51,386 bases of DNA from Acidobacteriaceae bacterium (GTDB lineage: Bacteria; Acidobacteriota; Terriglobia; Terriglobales; Acidobacteriaceae). A program made the translations under genes and the position numbers. The stretch is from the NCBI GenBank assembly GCA_003134435.1, contig PLBE01000096.1, positions 1-51,386 on the forward strand. Reading direction: 5' to 3'. Position 1 is the stretch's first letter. Each line of letters begins with the position of its first letter. Shown piece by piece: positions 26,008 to 34,582 of this stretch. The notes beneath the pieces are model-generated. The model ran no database searches, had not been told where the DNA came from, and saw nothing but the letters and a program-made list of their open reading frames with translations.

Positions 26008-26970
26008 ATGCGCATCCTTTACATCTCGAACGGCCAGTCCCCCGATTACCTCAGTGACATGCTCTTTCACGGCCTCCGCTCCGAACTGGGCCTCGATGTC
26101 GTCGACCTGGAGCGCGTCTGGTACATGTACGCCGCCGAATTCGGCGAGGGCCGCCACGACAAGTCCAAGCTTTACGGCCGCGGCTTTACCATGTTTGGCC
26201 TCTTGGGAGACGACCTGGCCGTCGATCGCACCGACATTCTGCAGAAAATCCGTTCTAAATATTTCGATCTCGTGATCTACGGCAGCATCCAGCGCTGCGC
26301 CGCATTTCTCGAAGACGTCCTCACGCACTACCCCGCCGAACAGATCGTTTTCGTCGATGGCGAGGATCACACCAACATTGTCCCCGTCCTGCTCGGTCGC
26401 GGCATTTACTTCAAGCGCGAACTCGCCGCTCCCGATCCCCGCCTCCGTCCCATCCAGTTCGCCATCCCGGAAGAACGCATCGCAACCGTATCCCGCCAGA
26501 AATCAAAGGTGCAGGCTTTCATCGACCCACGCGACACTCGAACCTATATTTATAAAGATGAGTCGGCTTACTACGGGGATTACGCCGAAAGCCTTTTCGC
26601 GGTCACCATCAAAAAGGCTGGGTGGGATTGCCTGCGCCACTATGAAATCATGGCCAACCGCTGCATTCCCCACTTCATCGATTTGGATTCCTGTCCGCGC
26701 ACCACGCTGATGTTCCTGCCCAAGTACGAACTGCGCGTAGCCAGCAACTTACTAACGTCCCAGGGACCCGCATTCTTCTGCACTCGGGAAGGTCTGGACA
26801 ATTGGTCCGCGCTTCATCAGCGCATCGACCTCGCATTTCGCCGCCATTGCACCACCCGAGCCTTGGCCCGTTACGTGATCGAAACCGCTTCCATCCTGGC
26901 GCAGCGTTCGCACCCTTCCCTTTGCCCGCCGCCCAGCCTCATGGCCCGCGCTTCCACCGCCTGCAAGTAG
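26008..26970 (+). CDS. Glycosyltransferase-like protein (unassigned family)
   Basis: 320 residues from ATG 26008 (MRILYISNGQSPDYLSDMLFHGL), four bases after the stop of the methyltransferase gene; the open frame further upstream lies inside that gene. The N-terminal beta-alpha start, DLVIYGSIQRCAAFLEDVL, IVFVDGEDH and the later SLFAVTIKKAGWDCLRHYEIMANRCIPHFIDL recall GT-B or CgeB-like glycosyltransferases, in which the last block lies near the donor-binding site. I do not recognise a precise family. A surface-glycan role fits its neighbours: a sugar-type methyltransferase and a GH99-like enzyme. Cytoplasmic; no signal peptide or membrane helix is seen. Confidence 0.55.
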   Translation: MRILYISNGQSPDYLSDMLFHGLRSELGLDVVDLERVWYMYAAEFGEGRHDKSKLYGRGFTMFGLLGDDLAVDRTDILQKIRSKYFDLVIYGSIQRCAAFLEDVLTHYPAEQIVFVDGEDHTNIVPVLLGRGIYFKRELAAPDPRLRPIQFAIPEERIATVSRQKSKVQAFIDPRDTRTYIYKDESAYYGDYAESLFAVTIKKAGWDCLRHYEIMANRCIPHFIDLDSCPRTTLMFLPKYELRVASNLLTSQGPAFFCTREGLDNWSALHQRIDLAFRRHCTTRALARYVIETASILAQRSHPSLCPPPSLMARASTACK

Positions 26971-26977
26971 GGAACGT

Positions 26978-28438
26978 CTACTTCAACAGCATGGCCCCAA
27001 CAGCGTCTCCATAACTTGTTCCATCTTCCGTCGTCGGCACCACATGACTCCCCTCGCCAAATTCGTTCCACGCTTCGATCAGCACCAGCGGCGGAGCCGG
27101 CGCCGCTTCCGGCCGAAGCTGTGGATTAGCATTCGCCCAATTGATCGCGTCCTTCACCAACCCCGCCACGTCTGCCGGTGTCCTCGCATACCACATCAGG
27201 TCCCCAGTCACCGGCTCTACCTCATCCCAGGGACGCGGATCCCAACCCGCCATCGCCGTAGCGATAAACGGAACCGTACTGTCGCGCTTCGCCTCGTTCC
27301 AGGTCCAGTGCGCCGCCGAAGCCAGCTTTGAAAATGGCAACTCTCCCTTCACCGCCGGTGGCGCGAACGGATAGTTATACAGCGCCACCGCATCGTACCC
27401 ATCCGCTCCGGCAATCGAAAATCCAGGAGCCATCGTGTCCTGTCCGATCGTTCCGTCCGGCTCTCCAAATCCGCCCACCACATACACACCGGGCAGACCC
27501 TCTGCCTGCGCCGCGGAACGCAGTTGCGCCAGCGCGTTTGCCACCGCCGCATCCGACCCGAAAATCTGGTACATTTCGCCCACATCGATGATGAACAACG
27601 CCGGCACCCCATTCACCCGCAGATAGTCCGGGTCCTTCATATACTCAATCCACTGTTTGATCGCGGCCGGCCACTCCGACGCCTTCACCTCGAACGGCGC
27701 CCCGTCCACATACAGGATGGCGTATTGCATTCCGTGCCGGTCCCGTAACGCATGCGTGATCTCCAGTGCCGAGTTCAGATTGTCGCCCGGCTCATTCACT
27801 CGGGCGTTGAAGTACCAGTCAAAAACAAAAAAATCGATGCCGAAGTTATGCGCCGCAGCTAACTGCCGCTCCACCCCGCACCGATCGTCGTCCTGCCAAC
27901 CCGAAAACGGTTGCCGATCCTGGTAAGGTCCCAGCGGCAGTCCCTCAAAGTGGAAGTTCGTAAGTGGTCCCGACCAGCCATCGAAGTAGTAAGCTCCCAC
28001 CCGAGCCCGCGTTTGCCCGGAAGCTCCTCCAGTTGCCTCGATCACACAAGGGACAGTAAAAGTCAGCGAGTTCGAGACGATACCCGAAGCAGGATTTGCG
28101 ACCGTAACTACATCCTCCCCGGATTTCGAAACGGCGCTGGCCGGGACCGCCGCCGTCACCAGTTGGCTGTTCACAAACGTCGTTGTCAGCGGGTTACCGT
28201 TCCACTGCACCATCGAGCCGGAAGTGAAATTCGATCCCACCACACTCAACGTGAATGCTCCTCCTCCTTGCAAGCTGCTGTTAGGCGACAGCGCATTAAT
28301 ACTGATATTGATAGTCCGCGCCGAGCCGCCATCCGTCTGCCCGTAGCCATGCACATGGACGATGGCCAGAAAAACCACTGCGGCTACCAGTGAAAACCAG
28401 CGACGCACTTCGGTCTCAAATTGACCTTTCCTTGTCAT
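26978..28438 (-). CDS. Secreted WbsX/GH99-like protein with N-terminal IPT/TIG domain
   Basis: 486 residues. An export signal (RWFSLVAAVVFLAIVHVHGYG) precedes an IPT/TIG-like Ig domain (about 45-130: ALSPNSSLQGGGAFTLSVVGSNF, VQWNGNPLTTTFVNSQLVTAAVPAS). The rest is a TIM-barrel region like the WbsX/GH99 group: VGAYYFDGW, NFGIDFFVFDWYFNA, GVPALFIIDVGEM, and the conserved end LVLIEAWNEFGEGSHVVPT. These proteins are endo-mannosidase-like hydrolases or are annotated in glycan loci. ATG 28438 has AAAGG seven bases upstream. It converges with the glycosyltransferase-like gene with only seven bases between them and is divergent from the pseudouridine synthase gene. Confidence 0.75.
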   Translation of the reverse strand: MTRKGQFETEVRRWFSLVAAVVFLAIVHVHGYGQTDGGSARTINISINALSPNSSLQGGGAFTLSVVGSNFTSGSMVQWNGNPLTTTFVNSQLVTAAVPASAVSKSGEDVVTVANPASGIVSNSLTFTVPCVIEATGGASGQTRARVGAYYFDGWSGPLTNFHFEGLPLGPYQDRQPFSGWQDDDRCGVERQLAAAHNFGIDFFVFDWYFNARVNEPGDNLNSALEITHALRDRHGMQYAILYVDGAPFEVKASEWPAAIKQWIEYMKDPDYLRVNGVPALFIIDVGEMYQIFGSDAAVANALAQLRSAAQAEGLPGVYVVGGFGEPDGTIGQDTMAPGFSIAGADGYDAVALYNYPFAPPAVKGELPFSKLASAAHWTWNEAKRDSTVPFIATAMAGWDPRPWDEVEPVTGDLMWYARTPADVAGLVKDAINWANANPQLRPEAAPAPPLVLIEAWNEFGEGSHVVPTTEDGTSYGDAVGAMLLK

Positions 28439-28485
28439 GGGCGGGCCTTTCCCCAGCGTCGATTCTATCCAATTACTATAGGGAT

Positions 28486-29226
28486 GTGAGCCTGCAGAAA
28501 AGAGTTGGCCTGGCCCGGGCGCTTTCCAAGATAGGCTATTGCTCGCGCTCCCAGGCAGGGGTTTTGATTCGCGCCGGCCGCGTCACTCTCAACGGCCGCA
28601 TCGTCCGCGATCCTGAAACCCCATCGCGAATCCCGCAAGACCGCATCCAGATCGATGGATCGTCATTGGCGAAAGCCATCCCTGTCTATCTGGTCATGAA
28701 TAAGCCCCGCGGAATCGTCACCACCGCCGCCGACGAGCAGGGCCGCAAGACGGTTTACGATCTCCTCGAACCCGGCATCCCCTGGGTCGGCCCGGTGGGC
28801 CGCCTGGATAAAGCCAGCGAAGGCCTCCTGCTGTTAACCAATGATTCGGAATGGGCCGCGAAGATCACCGACCCAGCTCGCCATCTCGACAAGAAATATC
28901 ACGTACAGATCGACTGCATCGCCGACGCCGATCTGCTGGCCAAGATCACCCGCGACTCCCCCGAACCCTTGCGCGCCAAAACCGCCCGCCTGCTGCGCCA
29001 TGGCGATAAGCACAGCTGGCTCGAGATCATCCTCGACGAAGGTAAGAACCGCCAAATCCGCCGCCTGCTGGAAGCGCAGAACATCAGAGTCCTGCGCCTG
29101 GTACGAGTGTCCATCGGCCCACTGGATCTGGGCGATCTGAAGAAAGCCGAGTCCCGCTCGCTGACGCCGGAAGAGAAACGGTCGATCGACCACGCGCTCC
29201 AGGAAGAAACCATGGGCATGAGATAG
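28486..29226 (+). CDS. 16S/23S rRNA pseudouridine synthase of the RsuA/RluB family
   Basis: 246 residues from a GTG at 28486 (VSLQKRVGLARALSKIGYCSRSQ) with AGGG just upstream; the frame is open to 28390, but that would overlap the divergent gene. Residues about 1-60 are an S4 RNA-binding domain (AGVLIRAGRVTLNGRIVRDP). The catalytic domain has MNKPRGIVTT, then GPVGRLDKASEGLLLLTND with the catalytic Asp, and EGKNRQIRRLLEAQ near the end. It converts a specific uridine in rRNA to pseudouridine; RsuA, RluB and RluE cannot be separated here. It stands alone, convergent with the NUDIX gene. Confidence 0.9.
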   Translation: MSLQKRVGLARALSKIGYCSRSQAGVLIRAGRVTLNGRIVRDPETPSRIPQDRIQIDGSSLAKAIPVYLVMNKPRGIVTTAADEQGRKTVYDLLEPGIPWVGPVGRLDKASEGLLLLTNDSEWAAKITDPARHLDKKYHVQIDCIADADLLAKITRDSPEPLRAKTARLLRHGDKHSWLEIILDEGKNRQIRRLLEAQNIRVLRLVRVSIGPLDLGDLKKAESRSLTPEEKRSIDHALQEETMGMR

Positions 29227-29261
29227 CGCATCGTGCGACGCCCCGGTGGTGACCGGTCCCT

Positions 29262-29289
29262 GAACCGTCCGCCACGAACCGTCCGCCAC
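29262..29289. repeat. Short tandem repeat
   Basis: GAACCGTCCGCCAC occurs twice back to back (2 x 14 bp) shortly after the pseudouridine synthase stop. It is too short to assign a role. Confidence 0.6.
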
Positions 29290-29337
29290 GCCTGTCGCTA
29301 GCGAACCTCTGATGAAGTCGTTTTACCGAAAGCTTTG

Positions 29338-29406
29338 AAAGGGCATGGCTTCCCCCATGCCGTCAGAATCCGCTAAAAAGGCGGCGCTGGCCGCTGAGGG
29401 CAGAGG
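29338..29406. repeat. Dispersed intergenic hairpin repeat, short copy
   Basis: Starts GAAAGGGCATGG and contains the stem GGCATGG/CCATGCC, then CGCTAAAAA and a GGCGCTGGCCGCTGAGGG segment. It aligns with the 3' part of the repeats at 36469 and 44199. It lies between the convergent pseudouridine synthase and NUDIX genes. Confidence 0.55.
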
Positions 29407-29412
29407 TTTCAG

Positions 29413-29937
29413 CTACGTAGCCTTCATCTCAGCCAATTCCCGTCTTTCCAGATATTCCTGCGCTTGCCGCAGCACTTTCCGCTCGTTGCTATACGCCATT
29501 TGTTTGGCCGCCTCGGTCAGCGTTACCCACTTCGCCTGCTTGACCTCGATCCGCATGTCGGCAGTCAGGTCGTCGATTTCTCCGGAAACATACCACATCA
29601 GATAAAAGCTCACGATCTTGAAAACCCGCTGGCCGTCACCCCACGTGCGCACGTAGACGTATTTGTTGTCGGAGAGTTTCGTGACCGGCTCCGCCACAAT
29701 GCCCGTCTCTTCCAGAACTTCCCGCACCGCCGCCGCCTGCGGTTTTTCCCCTGGATCCACCAGGCCCTTGGGCAGCGCTAACACGGCGCGGCTGCCTTTG
29801 CGCGGCACTCTTGACTGTCTCTTTTTCAGCAGCGCATTTTTGGGCGGCTCACTTTGATGCGGTTCAATCAAGGCCACTCGCCACACTCCAGAATCCTGCC
29901 GCAGCACCACCCCGCCCGCCGAAATTTCCCGTGGCAT
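29413..29937 (-). CDS. NUDIX hydrolase
   Basis: 174 residues from ATG 29937 (MPREISAGGVVLRQDSGVWRVALIEPH), with AAGGGAAG upstream. The open frame continues upstream into the decarboxylase gene and is not part of it. A perfect Nudix box is present (G-x5-E-x7-REVxEExG: starts GLVDPGEKPQAA, ends REVLEETGI). The protein hydrolyses a nucleoside diphosphate linked to another group; the Lys-rich insertion (NALLKKRQSRVPRKGS) before the box is seen in diadenosine-polyphosphate-type or housecleaning NUDIX proteins. It follows the decarboxylase gene in the same direction after about 86 bases. Substrate unknown. Confidence 0.9.
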   Translation of the reverse strand: MPREISAGGVVLRQDSGVWRVALIEPHQSEPPKNALLKKRQSRVPRKGSRAVLALPKGLVDPGEKPQAAAVREVLEETGIVAEPVTKLSDNKYVYVRTWGDGQRVFKIVSFYLMWYVSGEIDDLTADMRIEVKQAKWVTLTEAAKQMAYSNERKVLRQAQEYLERRELAEMKAT

Positions 29938-30023
29938 CACACTTCCCTTATCGCGAATCCCATCTGCCCTGACCGAGCCCAAACCGAGCCCTCGCCATTT
30001 GCGCCCCATTACATAAGCCGTCG

Positions 30024-31460
30024 TCAGGAACTGCCCAGCCGTCCTGTCTCTTCCTGAATTCGCTGCCACGCGCGCTCCACATGCCGCGCCTGCGTGTTGG
30101 TTTGACCAACACACAACCGCAGCGTGAACTTACCCTCCAGCTTGGTGTGGGTAAGATAGAGATCCCCGCTCGCGTTCAGCCGCTCCATCAGCGCCTGCGT
30201 CGCCTGATCTCCCGCCCGCAGCCGGAAGCACACCAGGTTCAAGCGCGCGGGCGCGGCCAGTTCAAATCGCGCATCCCCGCTTACCCATGCCACGAATTCC
30301 TGCGCCAGACGCACATGCTCCCGAACATGATGCTGCAGTCCTTCGATTCCGTAATGCCGGATCACAAACCAGAGCTTCAGCGAACGAAAGCGCCGCCCCA
30401 ACGGAATATGCCAGTCCCGGTAATCGATTACCGCGCCCGATTCCGTCGCCTGATTGCGCAGGTATTCTGGCAGCACCGATAGCGTCTGGATCAGGCTCTT
30501 TCGATCGGCTACGTAGAAAACACTGCAATCAAAATTCGTGAACATCCATTTGTGCGGGTTGAAGCAGTAGCTGTCGGCCAGTTCCACACCGTCATGAACA
30601 AAACGAAATTCCGGACATAACGCCGCCGTTCCGCTCATGGCCGCATCCACGTGCAGCCACAGATTGCCGCAGATACCGCCAATTTCGCGCACCGGATCAA
30701 TCGCGCCCGAAGACGTTGTCCCTACCGTGGCGCACACGAAACAGGGAATCAGACCGGCTTTGACATCCACGTCGATCTGGCGTGCCAACGCTTCCGGCCG
30801 CATCGCAAAGCTTTCGTCCACTTCGATCGCCCTCAGGTTGTCCGCGCCTAGCCCCGCGATCTTCATCGCCTTTTCCACCGAAGAATGTGTTTGAGTGGAG
30901 CAATACGCTGCTAATCGCCCGTCGCAGCCTTTGCGATTGCTGGCGAACTCGGTCGCCCGTTCGCGCGCCGCCAGCAGAGCGCAGAGCGAACCGCTCGACG
31001 CCGTGTCCTGGATCACCCCGCCCCCATTCCCAGTCGAAAGAAATTTCTCCGGCAGCCCCAGCATCGCTACTAGCCAGTCCAGCACATGTGTTTCAACTTC
31101 CGTGCATGCCGGACTGGTCGACCACAGCATCCCCTGCACTCCCAATCCCGCCGACAACAAATCGCCGAGAATCGCTGGCCCGGACGCGTTCGAAGGAAAG
31201 TAAGCGTAGAAGTTTGGCGACTGCCAATGCGTGATCCCCGGCAGGATGAGCCGTTCCATATCCCCCAGAATCTGCTCGAAACTCTCGCCCCGCTCCGGCG
31301 CCTGCGCCGGCAGCTTCGAACGAATTTCACCCGGTTGCACCCGCGACAGAACCGGAAAACTCTCCACCTGCGAATGGTAGTCGGCGATCCAGTCCACAAC
31401 CGCGTGGCCATGCCGCCGGAATTCCTCGGGAGTCATGTGAAAACTCTTGGGCTCGGTCAT
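30024..31460 (-). CDS. PLP-dependent group II amino-acid decarboxylase (aromatic-L-amino-acid type)
   Basis: 478 residues from ATG 31460 (MTEPKSFHMTPEEFRRHGHAVVDWI), the usual beginning of aromatic-L-amino-acid decarboxylases. Key residues are visible: cofactor Lys304 in NPHKW, Asp272 in HVDAA contacting the pyridine nitrogen and His192 in THSS stacking on PLP. The substrate-side blocks ITHWQSPNFYAYFP and GNGGGVIQDTASS are typical of the Trp/Tyr/DOPA decarboxylase group. Length matches the family. It would turn an aromatic amino acid into its amine plus CO2; the exact substrate is not decidable. No transporter or amine pathway is next to it. The frame upstream to 31514 lacks family similarity. 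Confidence 0.92.
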   Translation of the reverse strand: MTEPKSFHMTPEEFRRHGHAVVDWIADYHSQVESFPVLSRVQPGEIRSKLPAQAPERGESFEQILGDMERLILPGITHWQSPNFYAYFPSNASGPAILGDLLSAGLGVQGMLWSTSPACTEVETHVLDWLVAMLGLPEKFLSTGNGGGVIQDTASSGSLCALLAARERATEFASNRKGCDGRLAAYCSTQTHSSVEKAMKIAGLGADNLRAIEVDESFAMRPEALARQIDVDVKAGLIPCFVCATVGTTSSGAIDPVREIGGICGNLWLHVDAAMSGTAALCPEFRFVHDGVELADSYCFNPHKWMFTNFDCSVFYVADRKSLIQTLSVLPEYLRNQATESGAVIDYRDWHIPLGRRFRSLKLWFVIRHYGIEGLQHHVREHVRLAQEFVAWVSGDARFELAAPARLNLVCFRLRAGDQATQALMERLNASGDLYLTHTKLEGKFTLRLCVGQTNTQARHVERAWQRIQEETGRLGSS

Positions 31461-31538
31461 GTCGATTTGGCAGTTTGTACTGTGTAACTTTGAATCCCGC
31501 CCCCGCAAAATCACAAATTACAAAGTACAAATGTCCAA

Positions 31539-32297
31539 TTACAAATGTCCATAAAATACCCGCGTGTTGTATTCAAATTTGACTTTGCCTTCCCTGGCAT
31601 GAACATCAAAAATCCGCCGCAGTTCCGCCATCATCGGCCCGTAACTCGGATGCCCTTCGAGTGGCGCATAGGAAGAAGACAACAGCCGTCCCGCCACGCC
31701 TTCGTAGTCGAATTCCTGAACCAGCTCAAACCCGCGTTCCTCGCACCGCATCGGCGCGAAAAACTCGTGGATCATCGCCGTCGTTCGTTCGTGCCGCACT
31801 TCCTTGTAGTCGGTCCCGTAGGTCAGCAGCAGTTGCTCGTACTCTTGCAAAAAAGGCGTGCTCGCCGTGCGCCGCTCGTTCCATAGCAATACGCACCATC
31901 CCTCGGTCCGCAGAATGCGCGCGAACTCCGCCCTTGCCCGAGGCAGGTCGAACCAATGCGCCGCTTGCGCCGCCGTGACAAAATCGACTGACGCTGAGCG
32001 CAGTGTAGTCTCCTCCGCCGTCCCCGCCACCATCACCAGCCGATCGTAACGATCAAGCAGGTGCAAGCCCATCTCGCGCATTTCCGCGTTCGGTTCGATG
32101 CCAAACACCGGATTCCCGTGATCCAGCAGAAGCCGTGTAAACGCTCCTGTCCCCGACGCCACATCCGCCACGATATGACTCGGCTGCAGACCGCACTCCC
32201 GCTGCAGCAATCCCAGAACCTCGGCTGGATATCCCGGCCGGTAACGGACATAATTCTCCACTCGGTCGGAAAAACGCGTCGTTGGCGACTTACTCAT
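31539..32297 (-). CDS. Class I SAM-dependent methyltransferase
   Basis: 252 residues from ATG 32297 (MSKSPTTRFSDRVENYVRYRPGYP). A Methyltransf_11/25-type domain is clear: motif I VADVASGTGAFTRLLLDHG, acidic loop VFGIEPNAEMRE, and SVDFVTAAQAAHWFDLPRARAEFARIL. The opening FSDRVENYVRYRPGYP is typical of a widespread bacterial group of UbiE/TAM-like methyltransferases. The substrate is unknown. It lies 78 bases upstream of the decarboxylase gene in the same direction and is divergent from the M28 peptidase gene. Confidence 0.88.
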   Translation of the reverse strand: MSKSPTTRFSDRVENYVRYRPGYPAEVLGLLQRECGLQPSHIVADVASGTGAFTRLLLDHGNPVFGIEPNAEMREMGLHLLDRYDRLVMVAGTAEETTLRSASVDFVTAAQAAHWFDLPRARAEFARILRTEGWCVLLWNERRTASTPFLQEYEQLLLTYGTDYKEVRHERTTAMIHEFFAPMRCEERGFELVQEFDYEGVAGRLLSSSYAPLEGHPSYGPMMAELRRIFDVHAREGKVKFEYNTRVFYGHL

Positions 32298-32381
32298 CGC
32301 TCCTTAGTGTAACCCGTTCCCCCGGTGCCTTCCTCCGCACGATACAATCTCCATTTTGCGCTTGGCGTTACAAGGAGCTTT

Positions 32382-34562
32382 ATGAAACTGATTTCCGGTG
32401 CCGCCCTCTTCCTTTTTTTGATTGCTTGCAATCTCCAGGCTTTCGATCGTCCGGCCAAGGCGTCCGCCGCCAGGGAGAAAAGGGAAGACGATAGTTGGGT
32501 CATCACCGGCTTTCGCGATGTCTCGGCTGAACTGGAACTCGAAAAAAAGTTTCTCGCCGTTCCCGATCCCAAACTCGCCGAAGAACACCTCCGCATCCTG
32601 ACCCAGGCCCCTCACATCGCCGCCTCTCCCGAAGACAAAGCCACCGCCGACTATTTGGCCCGGAAGTTTCGCGAAGCCGGCCTCGACACCGAGATTGTCG
32701 AATATAAAGTCTGGTTCAACTATCCCGCCGAGATTCGCGTGGATATGATCGAGCCCGCCGGAGTCGAAATGCACGGCCCGCGCCGTGAGCGCGTCGATGA
32801 CGATCCCTTTCAGTCCGATCCCCGCGTCGTGACCCCTTTCAACGCCATGTCGCCCTCCGGCGATGCCGAAGCCGATGTCGTCTACGCCAACTACGGCTCG
32901 CCCGCCGATTTCGACAAACTCAAGCAGATGGGCGTCGATGTTCGCGGCAAGATCGTGATCGTCCGTTACGGAGAGAATTTTCGCGGCGTCAAGGTTTTCG
33001 TCGCCCAGGAACGCGGCGCTGCCGGAGTCATCATTTATTCCGACCCCAAAGATGATGGCTACTACCGCGGTGATGCTTATCCCAAAGGCCCCTGGCGCCC
33101 GGCCAGCGGCGTCCAGCGCGGATCCATCGGTTTCATGTTTCAGTTTCCCGGAGACCCCTCTACTCCCGGCGTCGCTTCCACTCCTGCTCTTCCCGATTCC
33201 AGCCGCGTCTCTCCCGCCGACTCCGACCAGTTGCCGAGGATTCCCGTCACTCCTCTTTCCTACGCCGATGCCGCGCCCATTCTCGAACACCTCGGCGGCC
33301 CGCTCTCGCCCCGCGAATGGCAGGGCGCCTTGCCCTTTACCTATCACGTCGGTCCCGGCCCCGCCAAAGTTAAGATCCACCTTAAGCAGGATTACCAGTT
33401 CCGCACCATCTGGGATGTCATCGGCAAAATCCCCGGTTCCTCCGCGCCCGACGAGTGGGTCGTGGCCGGCAATCATCGCGACGCCTGGGTCTACGGAGCC
33501 GTCGATCCCAGCAGCGGCACCGCCGCCATGCTCGAGTCCGTTCACGGCTTAGGTGCTCTCCTCAAGTCGGGCTGGAAACCGAAACGCACCATCCTCATCG
33601 CCAGTTGGGACGCCGAAGAACAAGGATTGATCGGTTCCACCGAGTGGGGCGAAGATCATGCCCAGCAACTCAACCACGCCGCCGCCTACTTCAACATGGA
33701 CGTCGCCGTCGCCGGCAAAAAGTTCGGCGCCTCCGGCGTGCCAACTCTCAAGGAATTCATCCGCGAAATCGCCAAAGCTGTCCCTTCTCCCCAGGGCGGA
33801 ACCGTCTACGACGCGTGGAAGCTATCCACCCAGTCGAACGCGGCCAACGACCATCCCCAGGAAACCAGCACCTTCCGACCGCCTCCCGTAGCCTTGCAAG
33901 GCGATGTACCCGTCGGCGATCTTGGCAGCGGTTCCGACTACACCGTCTTCCTCCAGCATCTCGGCGTTCCCTCCACCGATATCGGATCCAGCGGCGATTA
34001 CGGTGTCTACCACTCCGTCTTCGATAACTTCGCCTGGTTCAAGAAATTCGGCGATCCCGATTTCCTCTACGAACAGCAGATGGCCCGCGTCTTCGGCCTC
34101 GAAGTCCTGCGCATGGCGAACGCCGACGTCCTGCCCTACGATTACGAAATCTACGGCAAGGAAATTCTTGTTTATCTCGACGCCGCCCGCAACAAAAGCA
34201 AGGAGCGCTTCCAAGACCATCCGCCCGATTTCTCCCCCGCCCTCGAAGGCGCGCGCCACCTTCAGGAAGCCGGAGCAAAAATCCTGCAAAAGCAGAGAAA
34301 AATGCCTGCTTCCCCCGATCGTTTGAATGCTAAACTTCGGGAAGCAGAGCGGGCGCTGCTGATTCCCGAGGGACTGCCCAACCGTCCCTGGTTCCACCAT
34401 GCCATTTACGCCCCCGGGCAGTACACCGGCTACGCCGCCGTGGTGATTCCTGGCGTGAACGAGGCGATCGATCGTGGCGACCTTCATCGGACCGAGCAGC
34501 AAATCGCGGCCCTGGCGGCGGCCTTGAACCGAGCTGTTCTGGTTCTGGAGCAGTACCGCTAA
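32382..34562 (+). CDS. M28-family metallopeptidase (glutamate carboxypeptidase II-like), possible lipoprotein
   Basis: 726 residues from ATG 32382 with AAGGAG five bases upstream. The signal peptide MKLISGAALFLFLIAC ends in a lipobox-like LIAC, so it may be a lipoprotein. Domains follow the NAALADase/transferrin-receptor order: a PA domain (ADVVYANYGSPADFDKL ... GKIVIVRYGENFRGVKVFVAQERGAAGVIIYSD), the M28 zinc domain with ligands in VAGNHRDAWVYGAVDPSSG, SWDAEEQGLIGSTEW, FNMDVAV and DYGVYHSVFDN, and a helical dimerisation domain at the C-terminus. It cleaves C-terminal residues from peptides, probably in the periplasm. The next gene starts 20 bases downstream. Confidence 0.9.
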   Translation: MKLISGAALFLFLIACNLQAFDRPAKASAAREKREDDSWVITGFRDVSAELELEKKFLAVPDPKLAEEHLRILTQAPHIAASPEDKATADYLARKFREAGLDTEIVEYKVWFNYPAEIRVDMIEPAGVEMHGPRRERVDDDPFQSDPRVVTPFNAMSPSGDAEADVVYANYGSPADFDKLKQMGVDVRGKIVIVRYGENFRGVKVFVAQERGAAGVIIYSDPKDDGYYRGDAYPKGPWRPASGVQRGSIGFMFQFPGDPSTPGVASTPALPDSSRVSPADSDQLPRIPVTPLSYADAAPILEHLGGPLSPREWQGALPFTYHVGPGPAKVKIHLKQDYQFRTIWDVIGKIPGSSAPDEWVVAGNHRDAWVYGAVDPSSGTAAMLESVHGLGALLKSGWKPKRTILIASWDAEEQGLIGSTEWGEDHAQQLNHAAAYFNMDVAVAGKKFGASGVPTLKEFIREIAKAVPSPQGGTVYDAWKLSTQSNAANDHPQETSTFRPPPVALQGDVPVGDLGSGSDYTVFLQHLGVPSTDIGSSGDYGVYHSVFDNFAWFKKFGDPDFLYEQQMARVFGLEVLRMANADVLPYDYEIYGKEILVYLDAARNKSKERFQDHPPDFSPALEGARHLQEAGAKILQKQRKMPASPDRLNAKLREAERALLIPEGLPNRPWFHHAIYAPGQYTGYAAVVIPGVNEAIDRGDLHRTEQQIAALAAALNRAVLVLEQYR

Positions 34563-34582
34563 CACCGAGGCAATTCCGAATT

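Noticed and set aside
29938-30114. Longer start for the NUDIX protein
   Set aside because: The extra residues overlap the end of the decarboxylase gene and look unlike any NUDIX N-terminus; MPREISAGGVVL is the natural start.
32304-33545. 413-codon minus-strand frame opposite the M28 peptidase
   Set aside because: Antisense to a gene with intact zinc-ligand motifs; the product is a Gly/Asp-rich shadow.
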